This document shows positions 8,631 through 15,455 of a stretch of DNA of 64,000 bases, piece by piece. The position numbers were made by a program, and so were the translations under genes. Positions within the stretch are counted from its first letter, which is position 1, and each line of letters begins with the position of its first letter. Origin of the DNA: Flavobacterium cupriresistens (GTDB taxonomy: Bacteria; Bacteroidota; Bacteroidia; Flavobacteriales; Flavobacteriaceae); assembly GCF_020911925.1 (NCBI RefSeq), contig NZ_CP087134.1, forward strand, positions 1,364,001 to 1,428,000. The letters are read 5' to 3'. Below the pieces are notes generated by a model that saw nothing but the letters and a program-made list of their open reading frames with translations, ran no database searches and was not told the origin of the DNA.

Positions 8631-9812
8631 TTACGATTTAAACGCTGGAATTCCAGTTACATCCATTCCTGTAATCAGTAAATGAATATCATGCGTTCCT
8701 TCGTAAGTAATGACACTTTCCAGGTTCATCATATGGCGCATAATCGAATATTCGCCGGTGATTCCCATTCCGCCTAACATTTGTCTGGCTTCACGTGCAA
8801 TATGAATGGCCATGTCTACATTGTTTCTTTTTGCCATCGAGATTTGAGAGGTTGTTGCCTTTCCTTCATTTCTCAAAACACCTAAACGCCAGGTTAACAA
8901 TTGCGCTTTTGTGATTTCGGTAATCATTTCGGCTAATTTCTTTTGCTGTAATTGAGTTCCTGCAATTGGTTTTCCAAATTGAATTCTTTCTTTGGCATAA
9001 CGTAAAGCCGTATCGTAACAATCCATCGCAGCTCCGATAGCTCCCCAGGCAATTCCGTATCTGGCTGAATCTAAACATCCTAGAGGCGCACCTAAACCTG
9101 ATTTATTTGGTAGAAGGTTTTCTTTTGGAACTTTTACATTATCAAAGATTAATTCTCCGGTTGATGACGCACGAAGTGACCATTTATTATGGGTTTCAGG
9201 AGTAGAAAAACCTTCCATTCCACGCTCTACAATTAAACCGTGAATTCTTCCCTCTTCATTTTTAGCCCAAACTACAGCAATATCTGCAAAAGGGGCGTTT
9301 GAAATCCACATTTTGGCACCATTTAAAAGATAATGATCTCCCATATCCTTAAAATTGGTAATCATACTTCCCGGATCCGAACCATGATCAGGTTCTGTTA
9401 GACCAAAACAACCTATGAATTCACCGGTCGCTAATTTTGGAAGGTATTTCACTCTTTGCTCTTCATTACCATATTTCCAGATTGGGTACATTACCAAAGA
9501 GGATTGAACAGAAGAAGTCGATCGTACACCGGAGTCACCGCGTTCGATTTCTTGCATGATCAAGCCATAAGAAATCTGGTCTAATCCTGCTCCGCCATAT
9601 TCTACCGGAATGTAAGGACCAAAACCACCAATTTCTCCAAGACCTTTGATAATCTGTTTTGGAAATTCTGCTTTTTGAGCGTATTCTTCTATAATAGGAG
9701 AAACTTCTCTTTTTACCCATGCTCGTGCTGAGTCGCGAACCAATTTGTGTTCGTCTGTCAATAAATCGTCAAGATTGTAATAATCCGGGGCCTGAAATAA
9801 GTCTGGTTTCAT
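8631..9812 (-). CDS. Acyl-CoA dehydrogenase, glutaryl-CoA dehydrogenase-like
   Basis: 393 residues, full length for the family. Visible signatures: CFGLTEPDHGSDPGSM (substrate/FAD-binding loop), RIQFGKPIAGTQ (signature 2 region) and ITYEGTHDIHLLI, where the Glu is the catalytic base in the position used by glutaryl-CoA and related dehydrogenases. The N-terminal VRDSARAWVKREVSPII and EIERGDSGVRSTSSVQSSLV also fit the glutaryl-CoA dehydrogenase branch, which makes crotonyl-CoA in lysine/tryptophan degradation. The exact acyl chain is inferred from resemblance only. A -7 box (TAAATTTG on this strand, 9833..9840) precedes the start by about 20 nt. Confidence 0.88.
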   Translation of the reverse strand: MKPDLFQAPDYYNLDDLLTDEHKLVRDSARAWVKREVSPIIEEYAQKAEFPKQIIKGLGEIGGFGPYIPVEYGGAGLDQISYGLIMQEIERGDSGVRSTSSVQSSLVMYPIWKYGNEEQRVKYLPKLATGEFIGCFGLTEPDHGSDPGSMITNFKDMGDHYLLNGAKMWISNAPFADIAVVWAKNEEGRIHGLIVERGMEGFSTPETHNKWSLRASSTGELIFDNVKVPKENLLPNKSGLGAPLGCLDSARYGIAWGAIGAAMDCYDTALRYAKERIQFGKPIAGTQLQQKKLAEMITEITKAQLLTWRLGVLRNEGKATTSQISMAKRNNVDMAIHIAREARQMLGGMGITGEYSIMRHMMNLESVITYEGTHDIHLLITGMDVTGIPAFKS

Positions 9813-9977
9813 TTTTTGTTAGTTTTACAAAACAAATTTACGCAATAAAAATATAACAAAATACAGTTAATTTGTTATATTTTTATATCGTTGAATAAAA
9901 AAAAATAAGAATAAGAGAAACTAATACTAGTTTATTGGTTATTTATAAACTAATTTTGAGTTTCAAATTCAATTTAA

Positions 9978-11723
9978 ATGAGGCTGATCATCTCTTTTTT
10001 ACTTCTTTTTGTTCTGAATATTACTTTTGCCCTGCAAAAGAAAGAATTATCGGAGCAGGAATATTTACTTTTACAGGATAAAATACGAATAAGCGGGAAT
10101 ACAGACAGAGACCTGGCGATTACGTACGCCTATGAGATGCTCAAATCTAATAATGACAAACATTTGGCTTTTGCAAATGGTGCATTGGCGTATTTGTTTC
10201 AATTAAAATCTGAAACGGTAAAATCAAAAGAAAAGTATGTACTGGCATTTAATTATTTGAATAAAATGCCGGATTCAAGAGATAAAACGCAACTTAAATC
10301 GTACCTCTATAATTACGGCGGACTAATCGAATGGAAAAGAGGTAATTTTGGAGAGGCTCTTGAAAACTATCAGACCGGAATAAAACTTTCGATACAATTA
10401 GGTGATATTATCCAGATAATAAAGTTTAAAAGTAATATCGCTATTATTAATGAGGAAGTTGGTAACTATCAGTTGGCCATAAAAAACTTAAGGTATCTTA
10501 ATGACTTTATAGACAAAAATGAAAGTTATTATTCCAAAGAGCAATACAATATTATAAAGAGTAATAACAATCTTCATTTAGCAGGATCGTATGAAGGCTG
10601 GTACATGAAAAATCGTACAAAGTTGTTTCTGCTGGATTCTGCCGCATACTTTTACAAAAAAACAGTATCTTTTTCTCATGACTTTCCAATTAATAATATT
10701 GGGGCTAAGATCAGTCTGGGAAATGTTTATTACATGAAGAATGATTTTAAGAATGCAGAAAAAGCTTACTATGATATTATATTTTTTGCGAAACAGAACA
10801 ATTACAAATCAGAATTTAAAGTAGCCAACTATAATTTGGGTAATTTATATTATGAAGTAAAAAAGTACGACAAAGCCTTAGTTTTCTTTAAAAAAGTAGA
10901 TTCAGTCTCCTTAATAGACAATTCAAAAGATGAAAGTTTTTTAAAGTCAAATTATTATCAGGCAAAAATCTATAATATATTTAAGGAACCCGAATTGGCT
11001 TTTAAATATTCAAAAAACTATTTGGATAATTATGAAAAAACGGAAGCCAAACTAAATAATGAAGCCCTGGAAGTTAATTATAAACTGGGAGTCGGAGATT
11101 TGAGTGAGGAGATGGTTACCATTCAGAAAAAATACGAATTTGAAGTTTTCTTTAATAAAGCATTAAAGGTGTTCTATGTTTTACTTGTCGTTGGAATTGT
11201 TTTCTTACTGATAAAAAACATAAGAGATAAAAACAAGGCCCATAAGAAAATGAATGCCCTGATTGAAGAATTTAAAGCCAATCTGGAGAAAAAAGAGAAT
11301 TCCGAAACCGAAACCGTACTGATCGATCAGGAAGAGGATCCGCTTATTAAGAAAGAAAACGTCAATCTGAGTATCGACGAGGATAAAGAGAATAAAATTG
11401 TCGAAAAACTGCTGGCTTTAGAAAATAAATTAGAGTATCTGAATGCCGATTTTACGTTGTCTTATGTTGCAAAAAAGATAAAAACAAATACCACTTATCT
11501 GTCCTATATCGTAAACAAGCGATTTGGTAAATCTTTTGGAGAATATTCTAATGAGTTAAAAATCAATTATGTAATCAATCAAATGATTACCAATCACATG
11601 TATCGGAAATATTCTACTCAGGCCATTGCTGAAAGCGTCGGATTTAAGAATGCAGTATCCTTTGCGAAATCATTTCGCAAAAGAACTGGAGTGTCTCCAG
11701 CTCAGTTTGCGAATAATATTTAA
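9978..11723 (+). CDS. TPR-containing AraC-type membrane regulator
   Basis: 581 residues. A signal-like N-terminus (LIISFLLLFVLNITFA) is followed by ~350 residues of TPR-like helical repeats (for example ALENYQTGIKLSIQLGD and AKISLGNVYYMKNDFKNAEKAYYD), a membrane helix near residue 400 (VFYVLLVVGIVFLLI), a coiled linker and a C-terminal AraC HTH (TTYLSYIVNKRFGKSFGEYS, AESVGFKNAVSFAKSFRKRTG). Family knowledge: Bacteroidota use such periplasmic-TPR/cytoplasmic-AraC proteins as one-component regulators. A TAATTTTG -7 box lies at 9951..9958. It ends only 36 nt from the convergent peptide genes at 11760, so control of the peptide cluster is a reasonable inference from position. No ligand is known. 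Confidence 0.85.
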   Translation: MRLIISFLLLFVLNITFALQKKELSEQEYLLLQDKIRISGNTDRDLAITYAYEMLKSNNDKHLAFANGALAYLFQLKSETVKSKEKYVLAFNYLNKMPDSRDKTQLKSYLYNYGGLIEWKRGNFGEALENYQTGIKLSIQLGDIIQIIKFKSNIAIINEEVGNYQLAIKNLRYLNDFIDKNESYYSKEQYNIIKSNNNLHLAGSYEGWYMKNRTKLFLLDSAAYFYKKTVSFSHDFPINNIGAKISLGNVYYMKNDFKNAEKAYYDIIFFAKQNNYKSEFKVANYNLGNLYYEVKKYDKALVFFKKVDSVSLIDNSKDESFLKSNYYQAKIYNIFKEPELAFKYSKNYLDNYEKTEAKLNNEALEVNYKLGVGDLSEEMVTIQKKYEFEVFFNKALKVFYVLLVVGIVFLLIKNIRDKNKAHKKMNALIEEFKANLEKKENSETETVLIDQEEDPLIKKENVNLSIDEDKENKIVEKLLALENKLEYLNADFTLSYVAKKIKTNTTYLSYIVNKRFGKSFGEYSNELKINYVINQMITNHMYRKYSTQAIAESVGFKNAVSFAKSFRKRTGVSPAQFANNI

Positions 11724-11759
11724 TGAAGAATTTGTATTAAGTAATACAGTTTTAGGGAG

Positions 11760-11912
11760 TTACCCGTTACCGCCTGTGCTACCGGTGTGACCAGTACCTC
11801 TTATAGGATCTTTTCCGTCGACCCACTCGTCTCCGCCTCGAACTGTTTTTAGTTGATTTTTAGGTAATTTTTCTGTTCCAAAGTCTTCAAGGTTAAATGT
11901 TCTAATTTTCAT
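11760..11912 (-). CDS. Double-glycine leader peptide 1 (Gly-rich core)
   Basis: 50 residues. The leader is MKIRTFNLEDFGTEKL then PKNQLKTVRGG, with the double glycine at 26-27. The core after cleavage is 23 residues, holds WVDGKDPIRG and ends in GSTGGNG. It has no Cys. It is the fourth and most diverged of a tandem set of paralogues. Leaders of the form LEDF..KL.K.QQK.V.GG are known from Bacteroidota RiPP-like and bacteriocin-like peptides exported by C39 ABC transporters, and such a transporter is encoded nearby. Its function (toxin, signal or other) is not known. Confidence 0.75.
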   Translation of the reverse strand: MKIRTFNLEDFGTEKLPKNQLKTVRGGDEWVDGKDPIRGTGHTGSTGGNG

Positions 11913-11958
11913 GGTTTTCTAAATTATTGGTTTGTTTGAGTTAATTTTTTATAGTTAG

Positions 11959-12102
11959 TTATCCGTTTCCACCTGTATTTCCACCGCCTTTTATAGGATC
12001 TTTTACATCTATTGGACCATCCCCGCCACGGACCGCTTTTTGTTGTTTTTTAGATAATTTATCTGCTTTAAAATCTTCGAATTTTATCTTTTTAGTTTTC
12101 AT
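11959..12102 (-). CDS. Double-glycine leader peptide 2 (Gly-rich core)
   Basis: 47 residues with the double glycine at 26-27 (QQKAVRGGDG). The core reads DGPIDVKDPIKG and then GGNTGGNG, with no Cys. The leader is LEDF-like (KIKFEDFKADKLSKKQQK). The same length, GG position and core ending as the next two paralogues indicate recent duplication. It lies 46 nt from peptide 1, probably on one transcript. Confidence 0.78.
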   Translation of the reverse strand: MKTKKIKFEDFKADKLSKKQQKAVRGGDGPIDVKDPIKGGGNTGGNG

Positions 12103-12155
12103 GATGTTGTAAATTAATGATTTATATTTTTAGTGTCAATTTTTTTTGTAGTTTT

Positions 12156-12299
12156 TTATCCATTTCCTCCTGTATTACCACCACCTTTTATCGGATCTTT
12201 TCCATCTATCGGCGCATCTCCGCCATGAATCATTTTTTGTTGTTTTTTGGATAATTTTGCTGTTTCAAAATCTTCTAATTTTACTATTTTAGTTTTCAT
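12156..12299 (-). CDS. Double-glycine leader peptide 3 (Gly-rich core)
   Basis: 47 residues. Leader KIVKLEDFETAKLSKKQQK, double glycine at 26-27 (MIHGGDA), core APIDGKDPIKG then GGNTGGNG. It is nearly identical to peptide 2 after residue 27, while the codons differ in several places, so the tail appears to be under protein-level constraint. No Cys, Ser or Thr pattern suggests lanthionine formation. Confidence 0.78.
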   Translation of the reverse strand: MKTKIVKLEDFETAKLSKKQQKMIHGGDAPIDGKDPIKGGGNTGGNG

Positions 12300-12344
12300 A
12301 ACTTGAGTATTTAGAATTTGTATAATTTTATTTTTAAGAATTTT

Positions 12345-12488
12345 TTAGCCGTTTCCGGCGTTACCTCCACCACCCCGAATTGGGTCTTTGTCTTCCTCCA
12401 GAGATGCTCCTCCAAGTACTTTTTTTTGATGATTTTCAGGTAATTTTTCTACTTGAAAATCTTTGATTGTTGCCTTTTTTTTTGTCAT
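12345..12488 (-). CDS. Double-glycine leader peptide 4 (Gly-rich core), first of the array
   Basis: 47 residues. Leader TIKDFQVEKLPENHQKKV, double glycine at 26-27 (VLGGAS), core ASLEEDKDPIRG then GGGNAGNG. It is the promoter-proximal member. A TAGTTTTG -7 box (12517..12524 on this strand) lies about 30 nt upstream, without a clear -33 TTG. Its core keeps KDPI(K/R)GGG and the NG end but differs between the GG and KDP. Confidence 0.75.
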   Translation of the reverse strand: MTKKKATIKDFQVEKLPENHQKKVLGGASLEEDKDPIRGGGGNAGNG

Positions 12489-12747
12489 GTTTTATTGTGT
12501 TAGCGTTTAACTTTTTCAAAACTAGGCAAAAAGCAAAACCCTTAATCGAGAATAGCCTTTTTGAGGTTTTTGAGAGACTTGTTTTTATGTAACTATTTAT
12601 ATATCAACATATTGAATAGTGCATTCGTACTGGTATAATTTATAAATTGTATGTGCTATTATTAATAAAAAGTATACATAAAGGCATTTTTTTAAAATAA
12701 AAACCACAATATTTGCATCGTAGTTATGATTTAAACGACACGAAAAG

Positions 12748-14307
12748 ATGTTAAAACTGGTTCAGAAATTTCTTCTAATTAACAAGTACTCGGAAGTGAA
12801 AAATGAGTTCAAAGATTTGTTTCTTTCTCATCCAAATTATCCAAGCTTGTTTGCGATAACAGATTCGTTGGATTTGTTGTCAGTAGAGAATGCTGCCGTA
12901 AGAGTTTCGAAAGAGCAGATTGAAAATTTGCCTTCTAATTTTTTAGCTTATTTTAAAGAGGAGCTTATTTTGGTTGAAAGAGCAAAAGACTTTGTTCGCA
13001 TCAACACAATTAAAAAAGGAAGTCAAAAAATATCGTACGATAGCTTTCTTTTAGATTGGAATGGAGTTATTGTAGCAATTGAGCCAAATAATGTAGTTGG
13101 AAGAGATAGTTTCAGAGATGAGTATAAAACTTTAAAGTATTATGTTCCATTATTTCTCTTAGTTGGATTGTCATTTTTTTACAACGCCTATAATTTATTC
13201 AGTAGCCTGTTTTTAATTACATCGCTTTTAGGATTAATAGTTAGTGTTTTTATAGTACAGGAGAAATTAGGTTTGAAAAGCAGTATCATTTCAAAGTTTT
13301 GTAACCTGACTCCAAATACGTCTTGTAACTCTGTTCTTAATTTTGACGGTTCAGGTAGAAAATGGGTTAGTTTCTCAGATTTGCCTTTGATGTTTTTTGG
13401 TGCAAGCTTTTTAGCGATTTTGATAGAGCCTTCAGATTCGTCAATCTTTATCGGATTTTTAAGCTTATTGGCTATTCCGGTGGTGGTAACATCAATTTGG
13501 ATACAGAAATTTGAGATTCAAAAGTGGTGTGTAATGTGTCTGTCAGTTTCATTTCTGATTTTAGTGCAAAGTATTATTTGGTTTGCGTCAGATTTTTTCA
13601 CACTAAGTTTTAGTATTGACAGTGTTTTTCCTTTTGTGTTCTCATTGGGGTTCTTAGGAGCCTTTTGGTTGGCTTTAAAACCAATCATTAAAAACATGTT
13701 GAATGTTAATTCGGATTTAAAAGAGTTGAAGAAATTTAAGAGAAATTTTTCATTATTAAATTTCTTATCGCAAAAAGTACCTTACACGTCAGATTTTGAG
13801 GATTTAAGAGGATTGAATTTTGGAAATAGAAATGCAGCAATAAAATTAGCGATTATAATTAGTCCAAGTTGTGGACATTGCCATAAATCATTTCAGGATG
13901 CATTTGATCTGGTTTTAAGATTTCCGGAGAAAATATTTTTAAATGTATTATTTAATGTTAACCCTGATAATGTAGATAACCCGTATAAGATTGTTGTAGA
14001 AAGATTGCTGACTATAAACAGATCAACACCCGGGAAAACGGTAGAAGCCATTTCAGATTGGCATATTAAAAAAATGGGTCTCAAAAAGTGGTTGAAAAAA
14101 TGGAATGCAGAGCCCGTAGGATTAATAATAAATCAGGAGATACAAAAACAGTACGATTGGTGTTCTAAAAATAATTTTAATTATACACCGGTTAAAATTG
14201 TCAATGAGAAAATATTTCCTAACGAGTATGAATTAAATGAACTGAAATACTTTTTAAATGATTTTGTGGAAGAGAAAGAGATTGAAGTTTTAGAAAAAAT
14301 AGCCTAA
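12748..14307 (+). CDS. C39-like / VKOR / thioredoxin fusion, likely disulfide-forming oxidoreductase
   Basis: 519 residues in three parts. Residues ~1-120 resemble a C39 peptidase fold (LSHPNYPSLFAITDSLD, then FLLDWNGVIVAIEPN) but have no Cys at all, so this part cannot be an active cysteine protease. Residues ~130-330 form a vitamin K epoxide reductase domain with four to five membrane helices, a Cys pair (FCNLTPNTSCNSV) and the active CxxC in KWCVMCLS. Residues ~370-510 are thioredoxin-like with IISPSCGHCHKSF. VKOR-Trx fusions oxidise cysteines of exported proteins. It sits directly before two Cys-rich double-glycine peptides, so these are its likely clients. The dead C39 domain may bind their leaders (inference). 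Confidence 0.85.
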   Translation: MLKLVQKFLLINKYSEVKNEFKDLFLSHPNYPSLFAITDSLDLLSVENAAVRVSKEQIENLPSNFLAYFKEELILVERAKDFVRINTIKKGSQKISYDSFLLDWNGVIVAIEPNNVVGRDSFRDEYKTLKYYVPLFLLVGLSFFYNAYNLFSSLFLITSLLGLIVSVFIVQEKLGLKSSIISKFCNLTPNTSCNSVLNFDGSGRKWVSFSDLPLMFFGASFLAILIEPSDSSIFIGFLSLLAIPVVVTSIWIQKFEIQKWCVMCLSVSFLILVQSIIWFASDFFTLSFSIDSVFPFVFSLGFLGAFWLALKPIIKNMLNVNSDLKELKKFKRNFSLLNFLSQKVPYTSDFEDLRGLNFGNRNAAIKLAIIISPSCGHCHKSFQDAFDLVLRFPEKIFLNVLFNVNPDNVDNPYKIVVERLLTINRSTPGKTVEAISDWHIKKMGLKKWLKKWNAEPVGLIINQEIQKQYDWCSKNNFNYTPVKIVNEKIFPNEYELNELKYFLNDFVEEKEIEVLEKIA

Positions 14308-14382
14308 GACAAAAATCATTTGAGGAAAGAGAGATACAAATTTCTAAATGAATTGAAACAATAACAAAAAAACCAAATAATC

Positions 14383-14535
14383 ATGTTAAAAAACATTCTA
14401 CAATTAGAAGGAGCTCAAGAGCTTACTAAAAATGAGAAAAAAGGTATTAAAGGAGGATTAGCTTGTGATCAGAACGGTAAGTGTCCAAAAGGATCTTATT
14501 GTGACTATGATTCGTCTCTTTGCAAACGTATCTAG
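14383..14535 (+). CDS. Cys-rich double-glycine leader peptide A
   Basis: 50 residues, too short for most gene callers. The leader MLKNILQLEGAQELTKNEKK ends in GIKGG (Gly24-Gly25). The 25-residue core has four Cys (28, 34, 40, 47) spaced x5, x5, x6, which would allow two disulfides. Leader sequence and length match the next peptide (MLKxILxLEGA..L..NE), so both are paralogous leaders with unrelated cores. It starts 75 nt after the VKOR fusion and is probably on the same transcript. Bacteriocin-like or signalling peptide is the best description. Activity is not known. Confidence 0.78.
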   Translation: MLKNILQLEGAQELTKNEKKGIKGGLACDQNGKCPKGSYCDYDSSLCKRI

Positions 14536-14596
14536 TTGTTAAAAGAAAAATCTTTTAATAAATAACCACAAAGTAGTAACCCAATAAAACTTAATT

Positions 14597-14833
14597 ATGT
14601 TAAAAGCAATTTTAAATCTTGAAGGTGCAGAAAAACTGCAAGTTAATGAGTTGAAAAATATTATGGGTGGACAACCGGTTCAACCGGCAAATTGCAAATG
14701 TTTTTGTTATGTTGGAGGACAACAGGTAAATGCCTATTGTTTTTCATATTGTCCAAACGGTTCAATTCCCGGAATATCGGAAGGAAGTACAGGAAACTGC
14801 AAGTTTCCACTTAATCCAAAACCGGAATTATAG
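14597..14833 (+). CDS. Cys-rich double-glycine leader peptide B
   Basis: 78 residues. The leader MLKAILNLEGAEKLQVNELK ends in NIMGG (Gly24-Gly25). The 53-residue core has six Cys (33, 35, 37, 48, 52, 68), starting with NCKCFCYVGG and ending PLNPKPEL, enough for three disulfides. It shares the leader type of peptide A, which is different from the LEDF-type leaders of the four minus-strand peptides. A weak hairpin (taaaaga/tctttta, 14540..14557) separates A and B. The mature peptide would suit oxidation by the VKOR-thioredoxin fusion upstream and export by the C39 ABC transporter downstream. Confidence 0.8.
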   Translation: MLKAILNLEGAEKLQVNELKNIMGGQPVQPANCKCFCYVGGQQVNAYCFSYCPNGSIPGISEGSTGNCKFPLNPKPEL

Positions 14834-15020
14834 AATACGATTACCTCTTTAGTGATAAAGAAAATTTTAAAGTTATAAAGTTACTTGGAGAATTAGAATA
14901 GCAGACTAAAAACAAGCAGTGAGATACTCTTGGTTTTTATTGGCAAGTTTTCTAAGTTTTTAAAAATATCGAATATAAAGCCTTATTTAAAATTTAGTCA
15001 TGTTTTTTTTGAATTTGTAG

Positions 15021-15346
15021 GCGCCCGATCGTGGAACATTGGGCAAACATCCCCACATTGATGATTGGTGTTGGGATTCTCAGGAAAATTGGTCACTGAG
15101 TTGGTTTTATTTGGTTAGAGCTAACCGGTGCCATCTCCTAGAGAAATTGATGTTGATTCTAAATTAAAGTGTAAGCACTTTTTGCTATGGACAACATTAT
15201 TTTAAAGATGGAAAAAATATAGGATCCAAAAGGTCTGAAAGAAGTTCAAATATTGAAAAAAGAAAGTAACAAACGATACAAGTGCGGAGCTTTACTTTAA
15301 TAGAAATATGGGACAAATATGTTACGAAATGACAATTGTAGAATAA
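15021..15346 (+). pseudogene. Possible decayed gene remnant inside the peptide cluster
   Basis: The 620 bp gap between peptide B and the exporter has no intact ORF, but protein-like stretches follow one another in shifting frames. Frame 0 gives GTLGKHPHIDDWCWDSQENW and, after a stop, YGQHYFKDGKNIGS. Frame +1 then gives DPKGLKEVQILKKESNKR, and frame +2 gives ELYFNRNMGQICYEMTIVE before a stop. Composition looks coding and the order of frames suits successive single-base indels. No family is recognised. An immunity-type gene would be expected here in a bacteriocin locus, but that is speculation. Confidence 0.35.
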
Positions 15347-15388
15347 TCATTTATTGTAATATAAATATAACAGTTTTGAATAATTTTA

Positions 15389-15422
15389 ACAGAGAGGAAA
15401 TTTTTTCCTCTCTGTTTTTTTT
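15389..15422 (+). terminator. Strong rho-independent terminator before the exporter gene
   Basis: Perfect 12-bp stem (acagagaggaaa at 15389..15400 with its complement at 15404..15415), a 3-nt loop and an 8-T tract. It separates the peptide transcript from the exporter transcript, whose -7 box TAGATTTG follows at 15431..15438. Confidence 0.88.
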
Positions 15423-15455
15423 AAATAATGTAGATTTGTATAAATCAAAAGTAAA

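Noticed and set aside
11760-12488. Radical SAM-modified or lanthipeptide precursors
   Set aside because: The leaders resemble such families, but no radical SAM, LanM/LanB or graspase gene is in the window, so modification is not claimed.
14383-14833. Bacteroidetocin-type bacteriocins
   Set aside because: The cores lack the pediocin-like YGxGVxC motif. Only the double-glycine leader is shared.
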